A DNA stretch of 64,000 bases from CAWHJN01 sp963829705 (lineage in GTDB: Bacteria; Bacteroidota; Rhodothermia; Rhodothermales; BA12): positions 744,001-808,000 of the forward strand of contig CAWHJN010000005.1 of NCBI GenBank assembly GCA_963829705.1, read 5' to 3'. Shown piece after piece: positions 8,395-18,176 of the stretch; the stretch's first letter is position 1; every line of letters begins with the position of its first letter. Position numbers and translations under genes: made by a program. The notes under the pieces were generated by a model. It made no database searches. It saw only the letters and a program-made list of their open reading frames with translations, and was not told the DNA's origin.

Positions 8395-10632
8395 TTACCG
8401 CAGTACCGTCATGATGCGTGTGGTCGTCTCTGCGCCCGCCGTCAAGCGCAGCACGTAGAGTCCTGAGGGCAATGCGCTCGCGTCGAATGGCACCGCGTGC
8501 AGCCCCGCCTCCATCGGCGCGTCGAATGCAACGGCCACCTCGCGCCCGAGCGCGTCGTAGAGCGTGATGCGCGCCGGGCCCGCCGCTGCGAGGGTGAAGC
8601 GCAGCGTCGCCACGCCCGCGACCGGGTTCGGCGTACTTGCCTCAAGATTGAAGGCGAACACCTCTCCTTCGAGGGCGTCGAGCACGAAGCGAGGATCGAC
8701 ATCGACGGTGCGGTCGCACGTGTCGGTCACGCGCAGGAAGAACGACACACCCGTGCCGCTGCCTGCGGTCGTGATCGGGAAGTAGACCGTCGCGGGAGAC
8801 GCGGGCGCGAACGCGAACGTGTCCCCTGTTCGGGTCACGCCTGCGAGCGGCACCCCCGACTCGGGGTCGCCCTCGGGCAGCCCGACGACGAGGTTACTGG
8901 TGTTGTAGAACTCGAAGTCCGTGCCGCCCTGGGGTACGTCGACGCGGACGAAGGCACGCGTCTGCGCGGCGTTGAGCACGTAGCCGCCGGCATACGACGG
9001 AGCCGTCAGCGGATCGAAACAGTCCGTTGGAGTCGGGTCAGGAAGGACCGGGTTTTGGGGATCGAGGACGTAGATCGTGACGGTGGCGGGGGTGGAGAAA
9101 TTGCCCTGTCCGTCGGCGATTCTGTAGTCGAACGAGTCGGTGCCGGTGAAGCCCGGGTTCGGCGTGTAGGAGAAAGAGCCGGTGGTGAAGGCCGTCACCG
9201 TCCCGTTGTCCGGGCTGTCGTTGATCGACGAGGCAGAGATCGCGTCGCCGTCGAGATCCACGTCGTTGGCCAGAAAACCCGGCGCGGAGATCGAGAGCAC
9301 CGTGTTCATCGCCACCACGTAGTCGTCGTCGCTGGCGATGGGGGCGCGGTTGGGATTGGGCAGCACCGTGATGGTGACGGGGGCGGGGATGGAGAAGTTG
9401 CCCTGTCCGTCGGTGATTCTGTAGTCGAACGAGTCGGTGCCGGTGAAGCCCGGGTTCGGCGTGTAGGAGAAAGAGCCGGTGGTGAAGGCCGTCACCGTCC
9501 CGTTGTCCGGGCTGTCGTTGATCGACGAGGCGGAGATCGTCCCACCATCGAAGTCGAGGTCGTTGACCAGAAAACCCGGGGCTGAAATCGACAGCACCTC
9601 CCCCTCAAACGCTATGTAGCTGTCCGGAAGCGCCAAGGGGATCGGTCCTGCTGGGGTTACCACTTCGATGGTGACGGTGGCGGGGGTGGAGAAATTGCCC
9701 TGTCCGTCGGCGATTCTGTAGTCGAACGAGTCGGTGCCGGTGAAGCCCGGGTTCGGCGTGTAGGAGAAAGATCCGGTGGTGAAGGCCGTCACCGTCCCGT
9801 TGTCCGGGCTGTCGTTGATCGACGAGGCAGAGATCGCGTCGCCGTCGAGATCCACGTCGTTGGCCAGAAAACCCGGCGCGGAGATCGAGAGCACCGTGTT
9901 CATCGCCACCACGTAGTCGTCGTTGCTGGCGATGGGGGCGCGGTTGGGATTGGGCAGCACCGTGATGGTGACGGGGGCGGGGATGGAGAAGTTGCCCTGT
10001 CCGTCGGTGATTCTGTAGTCGAACGAGTCGGTGCCGGTGAAGCCCGGGTTCGGCGTGTAGGAGAAAGATCCGGTGGTGAAGGCCGTCACCGTCCCGTTGT
10101 CCGGGCTGTCGTTGATCGACGAGGCGGAGATCGTCCCACCATCGAAGTCGAGGTCGTTGACCAGAAAACCCGGGGCTGAAATCGACAGCACCTCCCCCTC
10201 AAACGCTATGTAGCTGTCCGGGAGCGCTAAGGGAGCCAACCCAACGGCCACTCTTAGGGTCGTGGTGTGGTCCATCTCCAGTACCTCAATGCTTTCTCTG
10301 CTCGCTAATAACGCAGGCTGTGGAGCCTGCTTCGCAGCGTTGCGGACGGCCGAAGGCGGCATGCCGACCGTGAGCGGGATTTCTTCGGTTCTAAACTGTT
10401 GGGTGAAGGCGGGAAGTCCGAGTCGCCATACTGCGGAAGGGTCGGTGGAGCCCGGCAGCACCGTACCTGACCGATCGTAATCGGTTAAAGTGACGCGCGG
10501 GGCAGCTCGCTCAAGCACCACCGGTTCATTGCCGAGCAGTTGAACGCGCGTCGGTGTGACCTCAGGGCTGACCTGTGCGAATGCGCAGATGGGCAGGAGG
10601 ACGAGCGCGAAAACAAGCGTAACCGTACGCAT
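8395..10632 (-). CDS. Secreted protein with cadherin-like repeats and T9SS sorting domain
   Basis: 745 residues. A signal peptide (about 1-20, ending AFAQ) leads to a 120-residue region without known motifs. Four copies of a 99-residue cadherin/Ig-like repeat follow (about 135-520), each built around the FTTGSFSYTPNPGFTGTDSF core and a GQGNFS end; these folds usually act in adhesion or as spacers. The last 85 residues form a type IX secretion sorting domain (STPNPVAG, ITLYDALGREV, LPSGLYVLRL), so the protein should cross the outer membrane and be attached to the surface. Stop codons of this gene and the plus-strand aminotransferase are 7 bases apart. The repeats are almost identical in DNA. 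Confidence 0.85.
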   Translation of the reverse strand: MRTVTLVFALVLLPICAFAQVSPEVTPTRVQLLGNEPVVLERAAPRVTLTDYDRSGTVLPGSTDPSAVWRLGLPAFTQQFRTEEIPLTVGMPPSAVRNAAKQAPQPALLASRESIEVLEMDHTTTLRVAVGLAPLALPDSYIAFEGEVLSISAPGFLVNDLDFDGGTISASSINDSPDNGTVTAFTTGSFSYTPNPGFTGTDSFDYRITDGQGNFSIPAPVTITVLPNPNRAPIASNDDYVVAMNTVLSISAPGFLANDVDLDGDAISASSINDSPDNGTVTAFTTGSFSYTPNPGFTGTDSFDYRIADGQGNFSTPATVTIEVVTPAGPIPLALPDSYIAFEGEVLSISAPGFLVNDLDFDGGTISASSINDSPDNGTVTAFTTGSFSYTPNPGFTGTDSFDYRITDGQGNFSIPAPVTITVLPNPNRAPIASDDDYVVAMNTVLSISAPGFLANDVDLDGDAISASSINDSPDNGTVTAFTTGSFSYTPNPGFTGTDSFDYRIADGQGNFSTPATVTIYVLDPQNPVLPDPTPTDCFDPLTAPSYAGGYVLNAAQTRAFVRVDVPQGGTDFEFYNTSNLVVGLPEGDPESGVPLAGVTRTGDTFAFAPASPATVYFPITTAGSGTGVSFFLRVTDTCDRTVDVDPRFVLDALEGEVFAFNLEASTPNPVAGVATLRFTLAAAGPARITLYDALGREVAVAFDAPMEAGLHAVPFDASALPSGLYVLRLTAGAETTTRIMTVLR
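9077..10234 (-). repeat. Tandem 594-bp (2 x 297) repeat array inside the T9SS protein gene
   Basis: The segments 9077-9640 and 9671-10234 are almost identical at an offset of 594 bases, with only a few differences including synonymous ones. Each copy is itself two related 297-base units that share about 150 nearly identical bases. This gives four 99-codon repeats and keeps the frame. Such identity points to recent duplication or gene conversion, and copy number may vary or be miscounted in assembly. Confidence 0.9.
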
Positions 10633-10855
10633 GGCGGTTGTGGGATAAAGAGTTTCCCTGCCTCACTCGCGGCTTCATGCATGCGGCAGGGCAATTCCAG
10701 GGGTGTGCATACAGAAATAACACAGCAGGCGCGGCCTAATCGGTCTAACCATTCACGCCTCTCCAGAAGGTCGTGATATCTGGAAAAGGCCGCTCGTGCT
10801 TTCGGCGCAAAACCGGTGCTCCTGTGGCGCGCGCTCCACTCCGGCCTGCCCCTGC

Positions 10856-13800
10856 TCATAGCCAGGAAGCTGCGCCCGTGCGTGCCGCTTGGTTCGAGGC
10901 ACCGGGGCAGGCCCGATCTCCGCCTCTTTCGCCTGTCATCGACAGCAAAAATCCAGCGGGTCTGCGGGAGTGAGCCACCGAATCACGGCACGCGCACCAC
11001 GAACGTTGCCGCTGCGGTGCGCCCCGGATTTCGGGGCGGTACATCATCTCGGCTTCGACGGCCGGGTGTACGAACACGCCGGGCGTCGTGGCGCGGGCGA
11101 GGTAGACGTACGTGTGCTCACCCGCGCGGAGGTAGTCGGCGAAGAGGAGCACGCGGTCGTCCTGGAGTTCGGTGTGGTTGAACGAGCCCCACCACTGGTT
11201 CTGGCCGGCGCCGGCGTTTTGCAGCGCCTCCTGATCCACCGTGGCGAAGGCGGCGTTGAGGGCTTCGAGTCCGGCAGGCAGGGCATCGTCCACGACGACG
11301 TACGAGCGGTCGGTAGGCGAGACGAGGCGCAGCGTCACGCGCACGAGCGCGCCTGCTTCCACCTCTACGTTTCCGTCGCCGTTGCGCTGCGCGGGCTGCG
11401 GTTTGCCCTGCGCGTCCAGCACCTCGACGCGCCGCTCGACGGTCAGGCCCTGCGACAACGCGGGGAGGGGCGTACTCCGGTACGTCGTCGCGCGCAGCGA
11501 GTAGTACGCCCGCCCGCGCCCCGTGGCCGTCACGTCGATGGGCGTCTCGCCGGAGGGCAGGTCTTTCAGCGGCACCTGCGCTTCTTCGACCTTCAGTGTG
11601 CGGCCCTGGAACGTGCCGTTCACCACCTGCCGCCCGGCCACGCGCACCTGCGCGGTGAGGTCGGGCGCTTCTTTCTCGAACGCCTGCGCGAAGGCGTTGA
11701 AGGCATCCACGACGACGGCGTTATCCTGCGTCGAGGCCCACGCGCCGCCTTCGCGGCTCGCCATCAGATACGCCACCATGCGCTGTGCGATGAGCCGCGT
11801 TTCGGGCGTGGCGCGCGTCTCAGCAAGGGCGGCGAGGCCGTAGGCCGTGGCGCGGGCGTCGGAGGCGAAGATCCAGCCCCAGTCGTCGCCCGTCTCGCGT
11901 TCGAGGTACGCCTGCGTGGACTCGACGCGCAACCGTCCCAGCACGCGCTGGGCCAACGTCTCGCGGTACTGCGCCAGCGCGGGGCTTTTCGAGGCCACGA
12001 TGGCGCGCAAGAGCACCGCCTCGCCTTCCGTCGAGAGCGTGCCGGTGGGCGCGTTCACAAGCGCCTGGATCTCGCCCTCTACGCGCCTGCCGTGGCGGGC
12101 GAGCGCGTAGAGCATGAGGGCACGGGCGTCGTTCCAGACGGCGACGGGGTAGTAGTCGGGTTTGCTCGCGCGCTGGCGCACGTAGCCGTCGAGCCAGTCC
12201 ACGGCGCTCTGCGTGAGCGCGGCGGGCGGCGTGTACCCGGCGGCTTTCGCCTCGGCCAGCGCCAGCACGACGTACGCGCTCGTGTACGGGTTGACGTAGC
12301 GCGCGCTGTTTTCGCCCTTCCACATCGTGAACCCTGCGCCCGTCCAGAAATCGTCGAGGCTCGCCAGCCATGTCTTCACCTGTGCGTCGGCGGTGCCGTC
12401 GAGCACCGTCAGGTCGTAGGCGTCGAGCAGGTTTTTGCCCAGCAGGAGCGGGCGGATGGCGGAGGTGCGCTGTTCGAGGCAGCCGTACGGATAGGTGAAC
12501 AGGTAGCGTGTGGCCCCGTCGAGCCCGACGAGCGCGGTGGACGACAGCCGCGCCTCGAAAAAGCCCAGCCCGGCGATCCGGTCGGCGGGCAGGCGGAGGG
12601 CTTCGGCGGCTTTTCCGTTCGAATCCGTCGCGGCAAACGTGGCCGTGACTTCCTTCGTCGTCGGCACCTGGAGCGGCACGTCGATCTGCAAGGCGTCGCG
12701 CTCACGGCCCAGCGCGCCCTTGAATTGGAGGCGCGGCGTGCCCGTCGTGGGCGTGGCGAAGGGGAAGCGCACCTCGCGCGTCGCGCCCCGCGCCACGCGG
12801 ACGGTCTGCGTCGTGTTGCCGCGCAAGGAAAGCCCCGTCGCGGTGACGGTTACCTCTACGTCGCCGTCGGCGTCGGTGCGGTTGGTGACGAGCACGCCCG
12901 CCTCAAAAGCGTCGCCGGGGCGCACGAAGCGCGGGAGGGCAGGCGAGAGCACGAGCGGCTGCGTCACGACGAGGTCCTGTTGCCCCGCGCCGAAGCGGTG
13001 GTCGGCGGTCGCGGCGGTCGCCATCAGGCGGAACGTCGTCAGGCGCTCGGGCACGCGAAAGCGGACGGTGGCTTTGCCGCTCCTGTCGGTGCGGAGCGCA
13101 GGGTTCCAGTAGGCGAGCGGGCGGAAGTCCTTGCGGAGCCGCTCGCCGTCGTCGCCGCCGCCGCCGCCCATGTCCTCCTCCTTCTGCCCGAAGGCGCGCA
13201 ACTCGATGAGGTTGGCGCGCGCCTCTGCCGTCGTCACGCCCAGCGCGCGCGGGCCGTAGAACGTCTGGTAGGGGTCGGGGAGCGTGTAGTTGATGAGGTT
13301 GAGCACGCCCGCATCGGCGGCGCTGAAGGTGATCTCGCCCGCGACGCCGCGCCCGCGCTCATCGACGAGCCGCAGCTCCACTTCGACTTCCTCGCCGGGC
13401 CGGTACTCTTTTTCACCCGGCTCGACCTCCACGCGCAGGTGCCGCGCCGTGGCATCGACGGGCAGGTTGACGTAGCCGATCTTGAAGGCGGGCGCGCCCA
13501 CGTCGGCCGTCGCGGACGGCTCGGCCACCCGTCCCGTGAGCAGCATCACGCTCACGAACACGTTGGGCAGGTGCGCCTCGGTCAACTTTATTTCGACCTG
13601 CGGCGACGTGCCGCGCAGCGTCTCGACGCGGCTCTCCATCACCCCTTCGCGCTCGACGGTCACGAGCGCCGTCGCTTCCTCGTAGGGCGACTGGATGAGG
13701 ATGCGCGCCGTCTCGCCGGGCGCGTAGCTCGTCTTGTCCGAGATCAGGTCGATGCGGTCGTCGTCCTGCCGCTCCCATGCGGTGTAGCCGCCGCCCGCGG

Positions 13801-16678
13801 CGTAGAAATAGGCTTCGGACCTGATGACGTTGCCGCGCACGTCCTGCCCCGTGGCGCGCACGAGGTACTGCCCACCTTCTTTCACCGGCAACGTGAGGCG
13901 CTTGGCCTTGCCCCGCTGCGTCGTGACGGTCTGCGTACCCACGGGCGTCTCGACGCGCTCGCTCCTCCATTGCAGCCGCCCATCGACGCCCACTTCCCGC
14001 GCCGAAATCCAGTTTTCCTTGACGAGCGTGACCTCGACGGTCGCCGCGACGGGCGATCCGTTGGGGTCGACGGTGAGCACGTCGAGCGGCATTTCCTTGT
14101 CGCGCGACAGGTCGAGGTACGTCGTGCGCGGCTTGAGGCCGACGTAGAACAAGCCGGGATGCAGCGTCACCACGCGGCGGTCGGAAAGCTGCTGCCGGGC
14201 GGGGTCGGTGACGGTGGCCGACAGCGCGAGGTCGAGCCCGGTGCCGCGCTCGCTGCCCTCGGCGACGGCAGAAAACGTCACCACGCCATCAGCGTCGAGG
14301 TTCGTCTCGGACCGGGCGAGCGTCTGGTAGGCCGAGCGTCCGTAGGCGTCGGAGTCGTAGCGAAACGTGCCGAAGCGCCAGCCTTCGTAGCCCGGCGGCG
14401 CGTAGCTGCCCGGCTGCTGCTGAAGCGCGTACGTGACGGGCTGCCCGCCCATCGCCGCGCCGAAGAGGTAGCGCCCCTCGACGCGCGCGTCCACCCGGTC
14501 GCCTGCCACGTAGGAGGGCGCGGCGAGCGTGGCATCGACGGCGAACGACGCGGTGCGGAACGCATCGACGCGGAAGTAACCGGAGGCGAGCGTCGAGCCC
14601 CAGCGGTAGCGGTCGGTTGTGGCCGTCGTGTCGTCGGTGCGGACGACGCGCACTTCGTACGGCCCCTGCGCCGCGCTCGACGCGAGTTGGAGCGAGAAGT
14701 CGAACGCGCCCATCTCGGAAGGCCGGAGGGCGCGGTCGTACACGATGGCGTCGCGGGCGTCGTAGGCGAGCACGCGCACGCTGTCGCGCAGCACCTGCCA
14801 GTCCTCGTCTTTCCGCACGCGCAGGATGCCCTTGACGTGGACCTCCTCGCCCGCTCGGTACAAACCGCGGTCGGTGAAGATGCTGCCCGCGACGGTCTGT
14901 GGGCGCGGGTTCCAGTTGTAGTCGACGCTGAACCGGTACGGCTCGATGCCGTCGGTGTAGACGCTCGACGTGAAGGCGAGGTCGCCGTCTTTCTCGGCAA
15001 AGAAAAACTGCACCGGCGCGCTCCACTCGTTGGGGGATTCGATGCCGAGCGCGCCCCAGCCGGGCGAAACGGCGCGGCCCTTTTCGTCTGTAGTGCCCGT
15101 CCACCGGACACGGTTGTTGGCGTCGCGCAGCGTGACGGTGGCGCCTGCGACGGGCGCGGCGGTGGCGAGGCGGGTGACGAAGAGCAGGTTCTGGTGCGGG
15201 CTGAACTTGGCCGTCAGCCCGAGGTCGGTGAACTGCACCACGCCCGAGCGGTCGCGCACGCGGTCGCGGTTTTTGAGCGCGTCGCGCACGTTGAAGGCGA
15301 CGATGCCGGTGTTTCTCTGGAGGAGCGAATCCACCCGGAAAAGGCGGCGCACGGGCGTGTTACGCGGCACGTCGAGTGCCACGGTGCGCGTGGGCGCGGG
15401 TGGGTCGGCGCGCTCGTCCTGCCCGTACCAGTGCTGCGTGTCGTAACGCAACAGCGCGGGCACGACCTCACCTGCCGACAGCCGCTCGGCCCGCACGCGC
15501 ATCTCGCTCGTGTTGGTCAGCCGCACGGGAAGCGCCGCCTCCCGCCGCGCCTCGACGATCATCAGCCCTTCGGGCATCCTGAAGGCGGGCGCGAGTGGGC
15601 CGGTGCGGAAGGTCTTCGTCTCCCGCGCGAGCGTCTGCCCAAAAATGTCGGTGAGCTTCTCGACGGTGATCTCGTACGTCGTCTCGGGCTTCCAGCCGAG
15701 CGCGAGCGTGTGGTCGGTCGAGGTCGCGTCGTCGCGGGCCTCGATGCCCGCGGGGAATTCTACCGACGGCGTGATGCGGAGCGCCTTCCGGAGATCGCCG
15801 AAGCGCACGGGCGTCGAGAAGGTCAGCGTGATGCCGCGCGCCGGGTCGAGCGTGCTGGTAGGGCGTCCGTACGTCTCCTGCGACACGTTCAGGAACGCCA
15901 GCCTGGGCCGCACGCGGAACGACACCACGCGACTTTCGAGCATCCCCAGCGGCCCGTCGGCGCTCGGCAAGCCCGCCCTGAGCGTGAGCGTGTACGGGGT
16001 GCCGGGAACGAGGCCCGTCGGCTTCACCACGACCGACGAGTCGCCCTTCTGCTGCACGCTCGTCAGCCGCAGCGCGCCGCTGCTGCCCTCGGCGCGGAGC
16101 GCGAGGTAATCGTCCACCCGATCTGCCCGGACGCGCTGGTTGAAGGTGAGCGTAAAGGGGCCACTGGGCGCCGCGTACTGCTCGCCGTCGGCGGGGTCCG
16201 ACGTGACGAGGCGCGGGCGTGGCGTCTCGAAAATCCACGTGGTGTCGCGTGCCAGCGTTTCGCCCTCGACGCTCTGCAAGCCCGTCGCGCGCAGCGTGGC
16301 GCGGTAGGCGGTGGCGCTCGTGAGCGGCGCGTCGGGCGTGAACACGAGCGTCTGCGTGCCCTCCCACCGGAGCGACCCCGGCACAGGCGGATCGAGCGTG
16401 ATGGCGTCCTCGGGCGGCGCGGGCGCGTCGCCGAGCGGGACCATCGGGCGCGTGAACGTGACCGTCGGGCCGACCCCTTCGCGCAGGTAGAGCATCTGCC
16501 CGGCGGGCGTGGCACTCAGCACGCGCAGCGGCCCGTCGAGCGTGGGCACGTACGGCGTGACGCCCTCGGGCACGTCGAAGGCCACGTCCTCGACGGGAAA
16601 CGGCCCGTCGCCGTCATCCCGGCGGCACCCGGCTACGGCGAGCAGCGAGAAAAGCAGCAGGGCGGAAAAGGCGCGCAT
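10856..16678 (-). CDS. Alpha-2-macroglobulin family lipoprotein (3' end frameshifted as assembled)
   Basis: As sequenced 1940 residues from the ATG at 16678; lipobox AVAGC ends at C18. Bacterial alpha-2-macroglobulins trap proteases in the periplasm. N-terminal macroglobulin domains fill the first half. The bait and thioester region follows, with the thioester C1400-L-E-Q1403 in YGCLEQRTS intact, then the alpha/alpha toroid and receptor-like domain. Near the C-terminus the frame reads YRPEIRGAPQRQRS, but one base further the sequence would continue RTAAATFVVRVP and stop at 10983, which fits the family. A single missing base near 11021, at the foot of a GCCCCG/CGGGGC hairpin, explains this. 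The corrected length would be 1898. No pbpC neighbour is present; a symporter gene lies 49 bases upstream. Confidence 0.88.
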   Translation of the reverse strand: MRAFSALLLFSLLAVAGCRRDDGDGPFPVEDVAFDVPEGVTPYVPTLDGPLRVLSATPAGQMLYLREGVGPTVTFTRPMVPLGDAPAPPEDAITLDPPVPGSLRWEGTQTLVFTPDAPLTSATAYRATLRATGLQSVEGETLARDTTWIFETPRPRLVTSDPADGEQYAAPSGPFTLTFNQRVRADRVDDYLALRAEGSSGALRLTSVQQKGDSSVVVKPTGLVPGTPYTLTLRAGLPSADGPLGMLESRVVSFRVRPRLAFLNVSQETYGRPTSTLDPARGITLTFSTPVRFGDLRKALRITPSVEFPAGIEARDDATSTDHTLALGWKPETTYEITVEKLTDIFGQTLARETKTFRTGPLAPAFRMPEGLMIVEARREAALPVRLTNTSEMRVRAERLSAGEVVPALLRYDTQHWYGQDERADPPAPTRTVALDVPRNTPVRRLFRVDSLLQRNTGIVAFNVRDALKNRDRVRDRSGVVQFTDLGLTAKFSPHQNLLFVTRLATAAPVAGATVTLRDANNRVRWTGTTDEKGRAVSPGWGALGIESPNEWSAPVQFFFAEKDGDLAFTSSVYTDGIEPYRFSVDYNWNPRPQTVAGSIFTDRGLYRAGEEVHVKGILRVRKDEDWQVLRDSVRVLAYDARDAIVYDRALRPSEMGAFDFSLQLASSAAQGPYEVRVVRTDDTTATTDRYRWGSTLASGYFRVDAFRTASFAVDATLAAPSYVAGDRVDARVEGRYLFGAAMGGQPVTYALQQQPGSYAPPGYEGWRFGTFRYDSDAYGRSAYQTLARSETNLDADGVVTFSAVAEGSERGTGLDLALSATVTDPARQQLSDRRVVTLHPGLFYVGLKPRTTYLDLSRDKEMPLDVLTVDPNGSPVAATVEVTLVKENWISAREVGVDGRLQWRSERVETPVGTQTVTTQRGKAKRLTLPVKEGGQYLVRATGQDVRGNVIRSEAYFYAAGGGYTAWERQDDDRIDLISDKTSYAPGETARILIQSPYEEATALVTVEREGVMESRVETLRGTSPQVEIKLTEAHLPNVFVSVMLLTGRVAEPSATADVGAPAFKIGYVNLPVDATARHLRVEVEPGEKEYRPGEEVEVELRLVDERGRGVAGEITFSAADAGVLNLINYTLPDPYQTFYGPRALGVTTAEARANLIELRAFGQKEEDMGGGGGDDGERLRKDFRPLAYWNPALRTDRSGKATVRFRVPERLTTFRLMATAATADHRFGAGQQDLVVTQPLVLSPALPRFVRPGDAFEAGVLVTNRTDADGDVEVTVTATGLSLRGNTTQTVRVARGATREVRFPFATPTTGTPRLQFKGALGRERDALQIDVPLQVPTTKEVTATFAATDSNGKAAEALRLPADRIAGLGFFEARLSSTALVGLDGATRYLFTYPYGCLEQRTSAIRPLLLGKNLLDAYDLTVLDGTADAQVKTWLASLDDFWTGAGFTMWKGENSARYVNPYTSAYVVLALAEAKAAGYTPPAALTQSAVDWLDGYVRQRASKPDYYPVAVWNDARALMLYALARHGRRVEGEIQALVNAPTGTLSTEGEAVLLRAIVASKSPALAQYRETLAQRVLGRLRVESTQAYLERETGDDWGWIFASDARATAYGLAALAETRATPETRLIAQRMVAYLMASREGGAWASTQDNAVVVDAFNAFAQAFEKEAPDLTAQVRVAGRQVVNGTFQGRTLKVEEAQVPLKDLPSGETPIDVTATGRGRAYYSLRATTYRSTPLPALSQGLTVERRVEVLDAQGKPQPAQRNGDGNVEVEAGALVRVTLRLVSPTDRSYVVVDDALPAGLEALNAAFATVDQEALQNAGAGQNQWWGSFNHTELQDDRVLLFADYLRAGEHTYVYLARATTPGVFVHPAVEAEMMYRPEIRGAPQRQRSWCACRDSVAHSRRPAGFLLSMTGERGGDRACPGASNQAARTGAASWL

Positions 16679-16727
16679 GGGCTCGGGAGGCTGAACGGGC
16701 AGAAAAGTACGCTGTCGCGCCTCTCCC

Positions 16728-18110
16728 TCACGCAGTACGGCGAGGCGCTTTCTGCAATGCACTGCGCCCCTCCACGAGCGCGCCCAGCACGTACGCGGCC
16801 ATCGCCAGCGCGAGCGAACCGAGGTAGGGGTAAGGCACCTTCCACACGTACGCCAGCACGATCCACGACGCCACGCCCGCGACGAGCGCACCGGCGGCGG
16901 CAAAGGCCCCGCCCCACCGCGTGAAAAGCGCCAGCACGACCGTCACGAACAGCCCGGCGCTGCCAAACGCCGACGCCTCGATCACGAGGTCGTAGACGCC
17001 TTCCGACGACAGCGCCAGCCCGTACGCCAGCAGTCCGAAAAACACGACGCAGATGCGCGCGGCGCGTACCTTCTGATCCTCCCGCAACCGCGCCAGCGGC
17101 ACCACGACGTTGTGCGACAAAAGCGAGCCGGAGACGAGCAGGGCCGAATCGACCGTCGAGAGGATGGCCGAGACGAGCGCGCCCACGAACACGACGTAGA
17201 GCGCGCCGGGCAGGTAGGTCTGCGCGAGCAGCGGCAGGATCTGCTCGGGGTCGTCGAGGCCGGGCAGCAGGCGGAAGCCCACGAGGCCGAGCAGCGCGGG
17301 GATGAGGCCGGCGGCGAGGTAGAGTCCCGCCGCGCCAAACGCCGACCGCTGCGCCACCTCGGGCGACTTGCACGCGATGACGCGGGCGACGAGTTCGGCG
17401 GCGACGACGGATCCGCAGATGGGGATCAGCCACGCCTCGGCGTTTTCGAGAAACGACCGCCCCGCAAACGGATCGAAGCGAGCGGGTTCGAGGGCCGCGA
17501 GGTGCGCCGCGCCGCCGTCGCGCCAGACGGCCACGAACAGCAGCACCAGCCCGACGAGCAGCACGCCGCCCTGGAGGAGATCCGTCCAGGCATCCGCGAG
17601 CAGCCCGCCCCACACCGTGTAGGCGATCACGACAGCGGCGGCAAACGTGATGGCCCACGTCACGTCGAAGCCCGACGCCGACGCGATCACCTGCCCGAAG
17701 GCCCGCACCTGCGCGCTCGCCCACAGCACCGACGCGGGAATCATGATGAGCACGGCCAGCTTCTCCACGCCCGCGCCGTAGCGCTGCGCGAACAGATCGG
17801 CCAGCGTCGTCAACCCCCGTTTCCACAGGGGGCGCGCCAGAAAGGCCGCCATCAGCAAGATGCACAGCCCGTAGCCGAACGGGTCGCCGTGCCCGCCCGA
17901 GAGGCCGCGCTCGTAGATGGCCCCCGCCGACCCGATGCAGGTCTCCGCCCCGAACCACGTCGCAAAGATGGTGAAGGTGCCCAGTTTGTAGCCCAGCGAC
18001 CGGCCCGCCAGCAGGTAATCCGTTTCGGTCTTGATGCGGCGCGACACGTACGCGCCGACGCCGAGTTGGGCCACGATGTACAGGCTAATGGCAGCAAGCG
18101 ATGCGTTCAA
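16728..18110 (-). CDS. Sodium:solute symporter family transporter
   Basis: 460 residues and about 12-13 membrane helices, the size of SSS-family (SLC5-like, LeuT fold) transporters. Family signs are YLLAGRSLGYKLGTFTIFAT in the first helices, the GGHGDPFGYG loop, and the SAILSTVDSALLVSGSLLSH segment, where small hydroxyl residues form a sodium site. The substrate is not predictable; proline, pantothenate, sugar or acetate carriers all belong here. The only start I can support is TTG at 18110, since a stop codon lies just upstream. It is followed 49 bases later by the alpha-2-macroglobulin gene on the same strand. Confidence 0.85.
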   Translation of the reverse strand: MNASLAAISLYIVAQLGVGAYVSRRIKTETDYLLAGRSLGYKLGTFTIFATWFGAETCIGSAGAIYERGLSGGHGDPFGYGLCILLMAAFLARPLWKRGLTTLADLFAQRYGAGVEKLAVLIMIPASVLWASAQVRAFGQVIASASGFDVTWAITFAAAVVIAYTVWGGLLADAWTDLLQGGVLLVGLVLLFVAVWRDGGAAHLAALEPARFDPFAGRSFLENAEAWLIPICGSVVAAELVARVIACKSPEVAQRSAFGAAGLYLAAGLIPALLGLVGFRLLPGLDDPEQILPLLAQTYLPGALYVVFVGALVSAILSTVDSALLVSGSLLSHNVVVPLARLREDQKVRAARICVVFFGLLAYGLALSSEGVYDLVIEASAFGSAGLFVTVVLALFTRWGGAFAAAGALVAGVASWIVLAYVWKVPYPYLGSLALAMAAYVLGALVEGRSALQKAPRRTA

Positions 18111-18176
18111 CAGCAGGGAGCGTCAGGGGGAAAACAGCGCGTCGAAAATAACGGACTCTGTTTCCCCACGCACCTG

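Noticed and set aside
9077..10234. Regular repeats considered as a CRISPR array
   Set aside because: The units are 297 bases long, in frame and encode Ig/cadherin-like domains. There are no short repeats with unique spacers.
10889..16924. A 2011-codon open frame on the plus strand opposite the alpha-2-macroglobulin gene
   Set aside because: The translation is low-complexity Arg/Gly/Val/His with no domain. It is a shadow of the real gene.
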